A program made the translations under genes and the position numbers. Source: Actinorugispora endophytica (lineage in GTDB: Bacteria; Actinomycetota; Actinomycetes; Streptosporangiales; Streptosporangiaceae). Taken from it: a stretch of 64,000 nucleotides of DNA. The DNA is taken from positions 1 to 64,000 of the forward strand of contig NZ_SNYN01000023.1 in NCBI RefSeq assembly GCF_004363075.1. Reading direction: 5' to 3'. This document shows positions 1-7,762 of this stretch, piece after piece. The first letter of the stretch is position 1. Each line of letters starts with the position of its first letter. The notes below the pieces were generated by a model. It did no database searches and had not been told where the DNA came from. It saw nothing but the letters and a program-made list of their open reading frames with translations.

Positions 1-124
1 CCCAACCCCCCCCCCCGGGGCGCGGGGGGGGGGGGGGGGGGGCCCCCCCCCCCGCCCCCCCCCGGGGGGGGGGGGGGGGGGGGGGGCCCCCCGGGGGGGG
101 GCCCCCCCCCCCCCCCCCCACGAC
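1..124. other. G/C homopolymer tract at the window edge, probable artefact
   Basis: The first ~120 bases are blocks of C and G with only three A and no T, unlike any other stretch here. There is no codon structure, hairpin logic or repeat unit. It stops abruptly just before the stop codon of the first gene, so it most likely reflects a contig end or low-quality base calls. Confidence 0.7.
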
Positions 125-2182
125 CTACACCGCCGCCGGCGCCGCCGCCTCGTTGAGTCTGCGCAGGGCCGCGCGCGCCACCTCGGGATCGGTGGTCCCC
201 CAGTACGGCGGCAGGGACGACCTCAGGAAGGACCCGTAGCGGGCGGTGGCCAACCGCGGGTCGAGCACCGCCACCACTCCCTTGTCGCTCATGGAGCGCA
301 GCAGCCGCCCCGTCCCCTGGGCCAGCAGCAGCGCGGCGTGGGTGGCCGCCACCGCCATGAACCCGTTGCCGCCCGCGGCCCCGACCGCGCGCTGGCGGGC
401 CGAGGCGAGCGGGTCGTCGGGGCGCGGGAAGGGGATGCGGTCCACGATGACCAGCTGCAGCGACGGCCCCGGGACGTCCACCCCCTGCCACAGCGAGAGC
501 GTGCCGAACAGGCAGGTGGCCTCGTCCTCGGCGAACTCCTTGACCAGCTGGCCGGTGGAGTCCTCGCCCTGGCACAGGATCGGCTGGTCCAGGCGCTCGC
601 GCAGTTCCTCGGTGGCCTGGCTGGCGGCGCGCATCGACGAGAACAGGCCCAGCGCGCGGCCTCCGGCGGCGTCGATCAGCTCGGCGATCTCGTCCAGGTA
701 GCGCGGGTCGAGGCCGTCCCTGCCGGGGGTCGGCAGGTGCTTGGCGACGTACAGGATGCCGCTGCGCGCGTGGTCGAACGGCGACCCCACGTCCATGCCG
801 CGCCAGCGCGGTTCGCCCTCGGTCGCCGAGCCGGGCGCCCCGGCCTCCGGGGCGGGTTCGCCCTCGGACCGCTCGGGCACCGGGGGCGGCGCCTGGTCGC
901 GCTCCCGGCCCAGTCCCCACTGCACGGCCAGGGACTGGAAGGAGCCGCCCAGCGCGAGCGTCGCCGAGGTGAGCACGGTGGTGCGGTCGCCGAACAGCTT
1001 CTCGCGCAGCAGCCCGCCCACCGCGAGCGGGGCGACGTGCAGGCTGGGCGCCTGCCGACCGCCCTTGGCCAGCCAGACGACGTCCTGCCGGTCGCGCAGC
1101 GGCGGCTCGAAGGACTCCAGGACGCGCACCGCCGCGCGGTGCACCTCCTCCAGCGCCGCCAGCGCGAACCTGCGGGCGCTGGCCGCGTCCGGGTCGTTCT
1201 TGTTCTCCGGACCGACCGAGGAGACGCACGCGTGGGCGGCGTCGCGCACGCTCGCCACGGCCCCGGCCAGCGCCTCGGGGATGTGGTCGATTCGGCCGGG
1301 CTCGGCGTCGGTGAAGATCATCGAGAGGCCGTCCGCCGTCTCCGCGAGGCGCTCGGTGAGCTCGACGTCGCACACCCGGGCGGCCCGCTTGGCGGCGGTC
1401 GCGACGGCCTTCTCGCTGAGCGCGCCGGTGGCCACCGAGGTCACCCGGTCGACGAGTTCGTGGGCCTCGTCGACCAGGAGGAGGTCGTGCTCGGGGAGGA
1501 GGTGGTAGCCCTGCATCGCGTCGATGGCCAGCAGGGCGTGGTTGGTCACGACGATGTCCACCTCGGTGGTCTCGGCGCGGGCCTGCTCGGCGAAGCACTC
1601 GGTGCCGAAGGGGCACGCCTGCGCGCCCATGCACTCGTTGGCCGCCACCGACACCTGCCGCCAGGCCAGGTCGCTCACACCCGGGACCAGCTCGTCGCGG
1701 TCACCGGTGACGGTCTCCTCGGCCCAGGAGTGCAGCCGCTGCACCTGCCGGCCGAGCGAGGACAGCGCGCGGGGGTCGAACAGCTCGGTCTCGTCCGGGT
1801 CCGCGCCCGCGGTGTCCAACCGGTGGCGGCACAGGTAGTTGCGCCGTCCCTTGAGGATCGCGAAGGTGGGCTCGCGGCCCAGCAGCGGCCGCAGCGCCTG
1901 GGCCAGGCGCGGAAGGTCGCGGTCGACGAGCTGGTTCTGCAGCGCGATGGTGGCGGTGGAGACCACGACGGTGGTCTTCTCGGCGAGCGCGTGGCGCACG
2001 GCCGGGACCAGGTAGCCCAGCGACTTTCCGGTCCCGGTCCCGGCCTGCACGACGAGGTGCTCGTCGGCCTCGATGGCCTCGGTGACCGCCTTGGCCATCG
2101 CGACCTGGCCGTCGCGCCGCGCTCCGTCGAGCGCGCGCACCGCGGCGTCCAGCAGTGTTTCGACGTCGGGAAGATCAGGCAC
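125..2182 (-). CDS. dinG: ATP-dependent DNA helicase, DinG/XPD (Rad3-like) family
   Basis: Superfamily 2 helicase of 685 aa, expected to unwind 5' overhang or structured DNA during repair. The Walker A motif QAGTGTGKS lies near residues 46-54 and a DEAH box (LLVDEAHELVD) near residue 240. Between them are four cysteines (NYLCRHR, then ECMGAQACPFGTEC) spaced as in the [4Fe-4S] domain of DinG/XPD enzymes. The C-terminal helicase half has QGTGRLLRS (motif VI). The GTG at 2182 is chosen because the protein then begins MPDLPDVETLL, the usual actinobacterial N-terminus; an ATG 48 bases upstream is possible. No strong ribosome binding site precedes either start. The symbol marks family membership; the actinobacterial orthologue is not proven to do the job of E. 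coli DinG. Confidence 0.9.
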   Translation of the reverse strand: MPDLPDVETLLDAAVRALDGARRDGQVAMAKAVTEAIEADEHLVVQAGTGTGKSLGYLVPAVRHALAEKTTVVVSTATIALQNQLVDRDLPRLAQALRPLLGREPTFAILKGRRNYLCRHRLDTAGADPDETELFDPRALSSLGRQVQRLHSWAEETVTGDRDELVPGVSDLAWRQVSVAANECMGAQACPFGTECFAEQARAETTEVDIVVTNHALLAIDAMQGYHLLPEHDLLLVDEAHELVDRVTSVATGALSEKAVATAAKRAARVCDVELTERLAETADGLSMIFTDAEPGRIDHIPEALAGAVASVRDAAHACVSSVGPENKNDPDAASARRFALAALEEVHRAAVRVLESFEPPLRDRQDVVWLAKGGRQAPSLHVAPLAVGGLLREKLFGDRTTVLTSATLALGGSFQSLAVQWGLGRERDQAPPPVPERSEGEPAPEAGAPGSATEGEPRWRGMDVGSPFDHARSGILYVAKHLPTPGRDGLDPRYLDEIAELIDAAGGRALGLFSSMRAASQATEELRERLDQPILCQGEDSTGQLVKEFAEDEATCLFGTLSLWQGVDVPGPSLQLVIVDRIPFPRPDDPLASARQRAVGAAGGNGFMAVAATHAALLLAQGTGRLLRSMSDKGVVAVLDPRLATARYGSFLRSSLPPYWGTTDPEVARAALRRLNEAAAPAAV

Positions 2183-2243
2183 GCATGCGACAGTACCGGC
2201 CCCGGGGCCCGGCCGGAGCCGGTTGTCCACAGCCCCCGCCGGC

Positions 2244-3038
2244 TCAGGGCCGGGGCTCGACCTCGGTGGTCAGCTCGTCGTGCAGGAAGCAGACGTGGTC
2301 CCGCACGTCCAGGCCGTCCTTGAGCGGATCGGGGAAGCACCAGGCCGCGTCGGCGAGTTCGCGCCCGTCCAGGCGGACGCCGAAGTAGGCGGCCTCGCCC
2401 TTGTAGGGGCAGTAGGCGCGGGTGGCGCCGGGGACCAGGACCCCGTCACGGACGTCGCCGCGCGGGACGTAGAGGCGGTTGGGCAGGCCGGTCTCGGACA
2501 GGACCCTGGGCCGGTCGGTCAGCGCGACGACCGCGTCCCCGAGCGAGACCCGCACGCGCCTGGCGGACCGGCGGACGTCCACCCGGTGGTAGGGGTCGCG
2601 CAGATGCCCGCGCACCCGCTCGTCCTCGTCGTACCAGGCGTCGGCGGCGTCCCAGTACATGGCGGCCAGACCGCTCAGCCACGCGGCCTCGGCCCTGGGT
2701 TCGGGGTAGGACCACACCGCGTCGGGGAAGACGCTCTCCCCCGCGGCCAGCGTCCGGTAGACCGCGTCCCCCTTGTAGGGGCAGTGCGTGGTGTGGTCGC
2801 TGTCGCGGAGCAGGGACCGGTCGAAGTCCTCCACCGGCGCGTACAGAACGGGGAGCAGCCTCGTCTCGTGCAGCAGGAGGCCCCGTTCCGTGTCGAGCAC
2901 GGTCCGGCCGCCGCGCTCGGCGCGCACCCGCCGCGGGAAGGGGTGCATGAACAGCGCGTGCTCGGGGCGTTCGAGCCGGTAGTTCACCGTCGCGGGCGGA
3001 CGCGCCGACAACGGCCCCCCGCCAAGAGTCAGCGACAT
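2244..3038 (-). CDS. DUF427 domain protein with two domain copies
   Basis: This 264-aa soluble protein contains two copies of the small beta-rich DUF427 domain. Each carries the signature CPYKG (first copy HTTHCPYKGDAVYRT, second RAYCPYKGEAAYFG) followed by an aromatic/proline segment ending in a W-x-F/Y-P-[DE]-P motif. The family has no established biochemical activity. The ATG at 3038 is preferred because GAGGAGG lies 7 bases upstream; an in-frame ATG at 3065 lacks such a site. It stands alone between the helicase gene and the tRNA-Ala terminator region. There is no signal peptide or membrane segment. Confidence 0.85.
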   Translation of the reverse strand: MSLTLGGGPLSARPPATVNYRLERPEHALFMHPFPRRVRAERGGRTVLDTERGLLLHETRLLPVLYAPVEDFDRSLLRDSDHTTHCPYKGDAVYRTLAAGESVFPDAVWSYPEPRAEAAWLSGLAAMYWDAADAWYDEDERVRGHLRDPYHRVDVRRSARRVRVSLGDAVVALTDRPRVLSETGLPNRLYVPRGDVRDGVLVPGATRAYCPYKGEAAYFGVRLDGRELADAAWCFPDPLKDGLDVRDHVCFLHDELTTEVEPRP

Positions 3039-3164
3039 GCCGACCTCCTCGTCTCGTGGTGGCACGTCTTCCCTACCCGGGGACGCCTCGCGTCACCCGG
3101 GTTCCGGGGCCGGTCGGGCATCGGCGCGTCCGGCGGCCGAAGGGCACTCCCCGGGAAACGACGA

Positions 3165-3207
3165 AACGACCCCGTGAGGCGGTCGAGAACCGCCGGACGG
3201 GGTCGTT
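3165..3207 (-). terminator. Orphan copy of the tRNA-Ala-type terminator hairpin
   Basis: Outer arms AACGACCCC (3165-3173) and GGGGTCGTT (3199-3207) enclose an inner stem GGCGGT/ACCGCC. Flanking bases (ACGAAACGACCCC, then AAGTCGAGTGGA) match those beside both tRNA-Ala genes, but no tRNA follows directly. It may serve as a second terminator for the tRNA at 3354-3426 or be a remnant of a third tRNA unit. Confidence 0.55.
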
Positions 3208-3300
3208 CCGAAGTCGAGTGGACCTGACGGGACGTCACTCGAACCCGCGGGGCGAAGCCCCGCACCGGGGGTCTGGGGGTCGCCCCCCAGGAGAAACGAC

Positions 3301-3344
3301 GAGACGACCCGGCGAGCGCGGTCACGCGCGAGCAAGGTCGTCTC
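3301..3344 (-). terminator. Hairpin just downstream of tRNA-Ala 1
   Basis: Arms GAGACGACC (3301-3309) and GGTCGTCTC (3336-3344) pair over 9 bp, with a nested GCGCG/CGCGC stem inside. It begins 10 bases past the tRNA 3' end on the minus strand, as expected for its terminator or processing stem. Confidence 0.55.
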
Positions 3345-3353
3345 GGAGTCGAG

Positions 3354-3426
3354 TGGAGCTATGGGGATTCGAACCCCAGACCTCTTCCATGCCATGGAAG
3401 CGCGCTACCAACTGCGCCATAGCCCC
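3354..3426 (-). tRNA. tRNA-Ala (anticodon GGC), copy 1
   Basis: Read on the minus strand the gene starts GGGGCTATGGCGCAG. Its anticodon stem CTTCC/GGAAG encloses the loop ATGGCAT, so the anticodon is GGC. The T arm carries GGTTCGAATCC. Acceptor arms GGGGCTA and TAGCTCC pair with one G-U. The discriminator is A and CCA is not encoded. All 73 bases are identical to the copy at 5682-5754. Confidence 0.95.
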
Positions 3427-3539
3427 TTGCGACGGGACCCACTCTACCGGATTTCGGGAGGCGGTCGACACCATTCCCGGCGAGGCGGCCCCTCGGCCTC
3501 CCCCCTGTCCACCCGGGGCGCGGGGGATCCCGGGGCCGC

Positions 3540-3719
3540 GCGGGCGGGGCCGGAGGCCCGCGCGGCCCCGCCGGATGTCCGTGGCACGGCGGTCCGAGGG
3601 CCGGTCCCGCCCCCGCTCGGAATGATCATGGGCTTTCCGCCCTTCCCGGCCCCGAAAAGGGCAGAAAGCCCAAGAGCGCCAACGAATGCGCGAATCACCC
3701 CCGCGCGGGAACTTCCCTA
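3540..3719 (-). repeat. Dispersed 3'-end repeat module, copy A
   Basis: This is the most complete copy of a family seen four times. Starting at the pectate lyase TAG (3717-3719) and reading the minus strand, it has a short GC-rich tail (GGAAGTTCCCGCGCGGGGG), then a hairpin with arms 3630-3644 and 3657-3671 (GGGCTTTCCGCCC against GGGCAGAAAGCCC), then about 90 bases of GGGACCGGCCCTCG... and CACGGACATCCGGCGG that recur almost unchanged in copy C (13468-13623). The hairpin can act as the pectate lyase terminator. Confidence 0.75.
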
Positions 3720-5282
3720 GCCGGCGTAGGTCTCGAACTCGGCGACGCGCGGCGTGCCGTCCGAGCTGGTGATCTCGAAGTTGATCTTCCGAAGCGTCGT
3801 CGGCTCGATGGTGATGGCGCCCGCTCCGCTGCCGGTGGCCAGGACGGCACCGGTGTCGTGGTCGACGACCCGCCAGGAGCCGATGTTGCCTTCGGCCCCG
3901 GCCGCCTCGCGGATGTTGATCGCGGACACCGTGGTGTCGGAGCCCCACTTGACCGAAATGCGGCCGGTCGAGCCGCTCGGCGACCAGTAGGTGCCCATGT
4001 CGCCGTCGGTGACGTTCCCGTAACTGGTCCCACTGGCCTTGCCCGAGCCGTCGGCCCCGGCCCCGATGCTGAGGTTGCTCCCGACGGGAGGGTCGGTGGG
4101 GTCGGGGTCGGGATCGGTCGGGTCGGGATCGGTCGGGTCGGGGTCGGTCGGTTCGGGGTCGGGGTCGGTCGGGTTCTCCGCTTCGCAGTCGCCGTCCGAG
4201 ACCCGGTTGCCGCTGTCCGCGCCCGCGGTCTGGTCCACCACCTGCGGCACGCAGCCGGCGTCGTCGAGCTCGTAGAAGTACGGAATGCTCACCGACGTGG
4301 TGGACTGCGGATCGGGTCCGGCGGGGTAGTTCTCGTCCCCCTCGCCGGACCAGGTCACGTTGTCGAAGATGTTGCCGCCGACCTCCCAGGAGCCCCTCTC
4401 ATCGGTGTAGAAGGTGCCCAGGACGTCCTTGGAGTCCTCGAAGTAGTTGTTCTCCACCTTCGCGCGGGCCCCGGCCCGGGAGTTGATGCCGGACTCGTGG
4501 AGCTCCGTGTAGTGGTTGTTGTACATGTGCCCTATGCCGCCGCGAAGCAGGGGCGCGCGCGAGTCGATGTTCTCGTACCGGTTGTGGTGGAACGTGACGT
4601 AGCCGTTCGAGCGGTCGCTCTCGCTGGACCCGACGAGACCGCCACGGCCGGAGTTGCGCAGGACGCTGTAGGAGAGGGTGACGTACTGGGTGTTGTTCTT
4701 CATGTCGAAGAGGCCGTCGTAGCCCTCCGACTCCCCGCCCGACGCCTCCAGGGTGACGTGGTCGACCCAGACGTTGCGGACGCCGCTCTCCATCCCGATG
4801 GCGTCACCGCCGTTGGACGTGGGCGAGCCGGACTTCTTGACGTTCCGGACGGTCACGTTCTGGATGATGATGTTGTCGGACTCCCGGATGTGGATGCCCA
4901 GCTGGTCGAACACGGCTCCGCTGCCGGTGCCGACGATCGTGACGTTGCTGATCTTCTTGAGCTCGATCACGTCGTCGGCGGTCTCGCAACCGTCGCCCGA
5001 CACCTTGGAGGTGTTGCCGTGGTTGATGGTTCCTTCCACCTCGATGATGATCGGGGTGCTGGTGCTGGGCCGATTGCACAGGGCCTCGTGGATCTGGGTT
5101 CCGGTCGTGGCCCGTACCGTCTGGCCGCCCGCTCCGCCGGTGGTGCCGCCGTTCTGGGTCGCGTAACCCGTGGCACTGCCGGTCTGCGCCGATGCGGAGG
5201 ACATCGGCAGGGCCAGACCGGCCGCCACCACGGTCGCGGCGGCCAGCGCCGGCACGAGTCGACGCCTGGTTGATCGTCTCAC
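3717..5282 (-). CDS. Secreted pectate lyase (PL1) with Asp/Pro linker and C-terminal carbohydrate-binding domain
   Basis: Predicted extracellular enzyme of 521 aa that cleaves de-esterified pectin by beta-elimination. Residues 1-32 are a signal peptide: an R-rich start, the hydrophobic LAAATVVAAGLALP and an ASAQ cleavage site. Residues ~50-345 form the right-handed beta-helix of PL1, with VWVDHVTL, DGLFDMKNNTQYVTLSYS, TFHHNRYENIDSRAPLLR and MYNNHYTE. A linker of repeated DPTDPDP units (~375-400) leads to a ~110-aa beta-sandwich resembling discoidin/F5-8 type binding modules. The start is GTG with AGGGTGAGCA before it. Two palindromes upstream suggest carbon-source control. The gene lies between two identical tRNA-Ala genes, a context compatible with acquisition. 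Substrate choice (pectate rather than pectin) is inferred from family. Confidence 0.88.
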   Translation of the reverse strand: MRRSTRRRLVPALAAATVVAAGLALPMSSASAQTGSATGYATQNGGTTGGAGGQTVRATTGTQIHEALCNRPSTSTPIIIEVEGTINHGNTSKVSGDGCETADDVIELKKISNVTIVGTGSGAVFDQLGIHIRESDNIIIQNVTVRNVKKSGSPTSNGGDAIGMESGVRNVWVDHVTLEASGGESEGYDGLFDMKNNTQYVTLSYSVLRNSGRGGLVGSSESDRSNGYVTFHHNRYENIDSRAPLLRGGIGHMYNNHYTELHESGINSRAGARAKVENNYFEDSKDVLGTFYTDERGSWEVGGNIFDNVTWSGEGDENYPAGPDPQSTTSVSIPYFYELDDAGCVPQVVDQTAGADSGNRVSDGDCEAENPTDPDPEPTDPDPTDPDPTDPDPDPTDPPVGSNLSIGAGADGSGKASGTSYGNVTDGDMGTYWSPSGSTGRISVKWGSDTTVSAINIREAAGAEGNIGSWRVVDHDTGAVLATGSGAGAITIEPTTLRKINFEITSSDGTPRVAEFETYAG

Positions 5283-5318
5283 TGCTCACCCTTCGTAGTG
5301 AAGCACGAGCTTGACGTG

Positions 5319-5347
5319 CTTTACTCGAGAGTAAAGAAAGCGCTTTC
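5319..5347 (-). promoter_or_regulatory. Two adjoining palindromic operators upstream of the pectate lyase gene
   Basis: GAAAGCGCTTTC (5336-5347) is a perfect 12-bp palindrome with the central CG typical of LacI-family sugar regulators. CTTTACTC-GA-GAGTAAAG (5319-5336) is a second inverted repeat sharing one base with the first. They lie 37-65 bases before the GTG start. Binding by a LacI-type repressor is inferred; no regulator gene is adjacent. Confidence 0.55.
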
Positions 5348-5628
5348 CATGTCAAGGGGGTAACGCGGACGTTTCTGGGAAGGCCAAAGCCTCCGGCCGC
5401 CCCGTACGCCCTTGTCCTGCGATTTCATCGGCGTCGGGCGTCGGAATCGGGATCGGGTGACTCCAGGCGCGTGATCGGTCGGACCGCCTCATCGACGGCG
5501 CGGCAGGCCGGACGCCGGCGCCAGGCCTTCCGGCGGGCCCGCAGAGGCCCGCCCGCACCGCCGATCGGCGCGGCCCCGGCCGCAGGGGGCGCCCCGGGGG
5601 TCAGGGGTCTTCTCCGGCGGAAAGACGA
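5348..5628. other. Intergenic stretch with no recognisable gene
   Basis: Between the pectate lyase operators and the terminator of the second tRNA-Ala I see no coding region with family similarity or a good start site. The last part (GGGGGTCAGGGGTCTTCTCC) resembles the sequence next to the hairpin at 3301-3344, so it belongs to the duplicated tRNA surroundings. Confidence 0.5.
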
Positions 5629-5670
5629 AACGACCCCGCGAGGAGGACGAAGACCTCGAGCGGAGTCGTT
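5629..5670 (-). terminator. Hairpin downstream of tRNA-Ala 2
   Basis: Arms AACGACCCCGC (5629-5639) and GCGGAGTCGTT (5660-5670) pair over 11 bp with one G-U. They lie 12 bases past the tRNA 3' end. Sequence and placement match the hairpins at 3301-3344 and 3165-3207. Confidence 0.6.
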
Positions 5671-5681
5671 CTGAAGTGGAG

Positions 5682-5754
5682 TGGAGCTATGGGGATTCGA
5701 ACCCCAGACCTCTTCCATGCCATGGAAGCGCGCTACCAACTGCGCCATAGCCCC
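5682..5754 (-). tRNA. tRNA-Ala (anticodon GGC), copy 2
   Basis: Identical over all 73 bases to the gene at 3354-3426, including GGGGCTATGGCGCAG at the 5' end, anticodon loop ATGGCAT and uncoded CCA. Several flanking bases on both sides are also the same. Position next to the nadD-rsfS-phosphatase group suggests this may be the ancestral copy, but that is inference. Confidence 0.95.
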
Positions 5755-5830
5755 TTGCGGGAGTCGAGCCGGGGTCACCCCCTGTCGACTCCCTGAACAA
5801 TAGCGGAATCCGCGGCGTTCGTCGAAACGG

Positions 5831-6457
5831 TCAGCGGTCGTCGCCCAGGACCCGGTCCTCGGGAAGGGTCCCCGCGTTGTGCTCCAGGAGGCGCCAACCG
5901 CCCAGACGCCGGGGACCGAGCACCGACCACGAGCAGTTGCTCAGCGAGCCCAACGCCTCCAACTGGTCGGCCGGCAGGCCGAGCATGGTGTGGATGCCCG
6001 CGCGCAGCGCCGCGCCGTGGCTGGCGACCACGAGCACGCCGTTCTCCGGAACCTTCTCCAGGCCGCGCTGGATCGCCTCGGCCACCCGGGCGCCGACGGC
6101 CGGCATGTCCTCGCCGCCCGGGATGTCCATGGTCGGGAGCTGCTCGGGCCAGCCCGCGCGGATCTCGGCTCGGCTCAGGCCCTCCCACGGTCCGCCGAAG
6201 CGCTCCCGCAGCGCCGGGTCGTGCGCCACCGTCAACCCGGTGAGCCCGGCCAGGGCGTTGGCGGTGTCGGAGGCCCGCTGGAGGTCCGACGCGATGATCG
6301 CGTCGGGCCTCAGCAGGGCGAGCAGCCGCGCCGCCTTCTCGGCCTGGGCGAGACCCGTCTCGTTCAGCGGGATGTCGATCTGCCCCTGGAACCGGTTCTC
6401 CACGTTCCAGTCGGTCTGTCCGTGGCGCCAGCAGACGACACGACGGGTTTCGGTCAC
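5831..6457 (-). CDS. Histidine phosphatase (phosphoglycerate mutase family), GpgP-like
   Basis: This 208-aa protein belongs to the branch-1 histidine phosphatases. The catalytic motif WRHGQTDWN places the phospho-accepting histidine at residue 12; the second histidine is in VVASHGAALRAG and the proton-donor region reads ERFGGPWEG. The gene follows nadD and rsfS, the position held in mycobacteria by the glucosyl-3-phosphoglycerate phosphatase gene gpgP, so a phosphoglycerate-ester or broad-specificity phosphatase role is likely. The GTG at 6457 is chosen because AGGAG lies 8 bases upstream and the family signature starts right after it; upstream in-frame sequence is arginine/proline-rich and non-conserved. 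Substrate is not determined by the sequence. Confidence 0.85.
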   Translation of the reverse strand: MTETRRVVCWRHGQTDWNVENRFQGQIDIPLNETGLAQAEKAARLLALLRPDAIIASDLQRASDTANALAGLTGLTVAHDPALRERFGGPWEGLSRAEIRAGWPEQLPTMDIPGGEDMPAVGARVAEAIQRGLEKVPENGVLVVASHGAALRAGIHTMLGLPADQLEALGSLSNCSWSVLGPRRLGGWRLLEHNAGTLPEDRVLGDDR

Positions 6458-6498
6458 AGGTTCACTCCTGAAGGGGGATGGGCGGGTGCGGAACCGGC

Positions 6499-6891
6499 TC
6501 AGGCGTCCTCGGATCCGCGGACGGCGCCGCGGGACTCCTTGGGCAGGGTGATCTCGGGGCAGTCCTTCCACAGTCGCTCGAGGCCGTAGAAGCCGCGCTC
6601 CTCCTCGTGCTGGATGTGCACGACGAGGTCGACGTAGTCCAGGAGCACCCAGCGGCCGTCGCGTTCGCCTTCGCGGCGGACGGGCTTGGCCCCGGCCTCG
6701 CGCAGGCGGTCCTCGACCTCGTCGACGATGGCGCGGACCTGGCGGTCGTTGGGTGCGGAGCACAGGACGAACGCGTCGGTGATCACGAGCTGGTCGCTCA
6801 CGTCGTAGGCGATGATCTCCTGGGCGAGTTTGTCGGCCGCGGCCGCGGCGGCGATGGTGACGAGCTCAACGGCCCGGTTCGTGGCGGTCAC
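6499..6891 (-). CDS. rsfS: Ribosomal silencing factor RsfS
   Basis: This 130-aa member of the RsfS/Iojap family (DUF143) binds ribosomal protein L14 on the 50S subunit and blocks subunit joining when nutrients are scarce. Hallmarks are the early AADKLAQEIIAYDVSDQ segment, VITDAFVLCSAPNDRQV, and the C-terminal WVLLDYVDLVVHIQHEEERGF, ending in the family F/Y-Y-x-LE-x-LW motif (FYGLERLW). The GTG at 6891 begins MTATNRAVELV. It sits between nadD (26-base gap) and the phosphatase gene in the arrangement common across Actinobacteria, so the three are probably co-transcribed. Confidence 0.95.
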   Translation of the reverse strand: MTATNRAVELVTIAAAAAADKLAQEIIAYDVSDQLVITDAFVLCSAPNDRQVRAIVDEVEDRLREAGAKPVRREGERDGRWVLLDYVDLVVHIQHEEERGFYGLERLWKDCPEITLPKESRGAVRGSEDA

Positions 6892-6917
6892 GAGTGGTAG
6901 CTGCCTCCTGTGGGCCC

Positions 6918-7568
6918 CTACCCCGCCACCTGATCATCGAGGTAGAGCCCGGTCTTGTTGATGTAGCGGACAATGCCATCGGGTACCAGGTACCAGATGG
7001 GTTCGCCCTTCCGGACGCGCTCCCGACACTCGGTCGAGGAGATGGACAACGCGGGGATCTCCACGAGGGAGACCTTTCCTTCGGGCAGTCCGGGATCCGC
7101 GAGCGGGTGTCCCGGCCGGTTACAGCCTACGAAATGCGCGAGTTCAAAGAGTTCATCCGCGTTGTGCCAGCTCAGAATAGCGCCCAGGGCGTCCGCGCCG
7201 GTGATGAAGAAGAGCTCGACGTCAGCGCCGTAGTACCGGCGCATCTCGCGCAGCGTGTCGATGGTGTAGGTGGGCCCGTTCCGGTCGATCTCCATGCGGC
7301 TCACCCGGAACTGGGGGTTCTCCGCGGTGGCGATGACCGTCATCAGGTAGCGGTGCTCCGCCGGGGTGACCCTGCTCGTCTTCTGCCAGGGCTGTCCGGC
7401 GGGCACGAACAGGACCTCGTCGAGGTCGAACAGGTGGGCGACCTCACTGCCCGCCACGAGGTGCCCGTGGTGGATGGGGTCGAAGGTGCCGCCCATGATG
7501 CCGACCCGGCGCGGTGCGGCGGGCCGCCGGAGATCAGGGCCTGGCGTGGTCGTCGTCTCGTCGGACAC
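6918..7568 (-). CDS. nadD: Nicotinate-nucleotide adenylyltransferase
   Basis: NadD converts nicotinate mononucleotide and ATP to deamido-NAD, a step shared by de novo and salvage NAD synthesis. The nucleotidyltransferase signature [12 protein letters not shown] is near residues 28-39, the mid-domain FITGADALG follows, and the closing [10 protein letters not shown] motif is intact. The GTG at 7568 gives 216 aa, normal for the family; earlier in-frame codons add a non-conserved tail. It heads the nadD-rsfS-phosphatase group and is divergent from the M48 peptidase gene, with about 190 bases between the two starts for both promoters. Confidence 0.93.
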   Translation of the reverse strand: MSDETTTTPGPDLRRPAAPRRVGIMGGTFDPIHHGHLVAGSEVAHLFDLDEVLFVPAGQPWQKTSRVTPAEHRYLMTVIATAENPQFRVSRMEIDRNGPTYTIDTLREMRRYYGADVELFFITGADALGAILSWHNADELFELAHFVGCNRPGHPLADPGLPEGKVSLVEIPALSISSTECRERVRKGEPIWYLVPDGIVRYINKTGLYLDDQVAG

Positions 7569-7762
7569 GGTCGTCGCTCTCGTTTCGACCTCGGGCGGTG
7601 TTCCGCGGAACACACCCTGCTGTCTGGTTTGGTGTTCAGTGTCGAGATTAGTCGGGACGCCGCCCGGACGAACGGGCAGCCCCGCCGACACTCCGAAAAA
7701 CGCGTCATATCTCGTTTGCCGAAACCGTGGATTTGCGCGGGGGTCACGCATAGCATGCGGAC

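Noticed and set aside
3213-3260. Possible degraded third tRNA next to the orphan terminator
   Set aside because: CGGGTTCGAGTG on the minus strand recalls a T arm, but the complementary half, acceptor stem and anticodon arm cannot be found, so a tRNA pseudogene is not supported.
4083-4175. Short direct repeats resembling a small repeat array
   Set aside because: They encode the DPTDPDP linker of the pectate lyase in frame; units are too short and without spacers for a CRISPR array.
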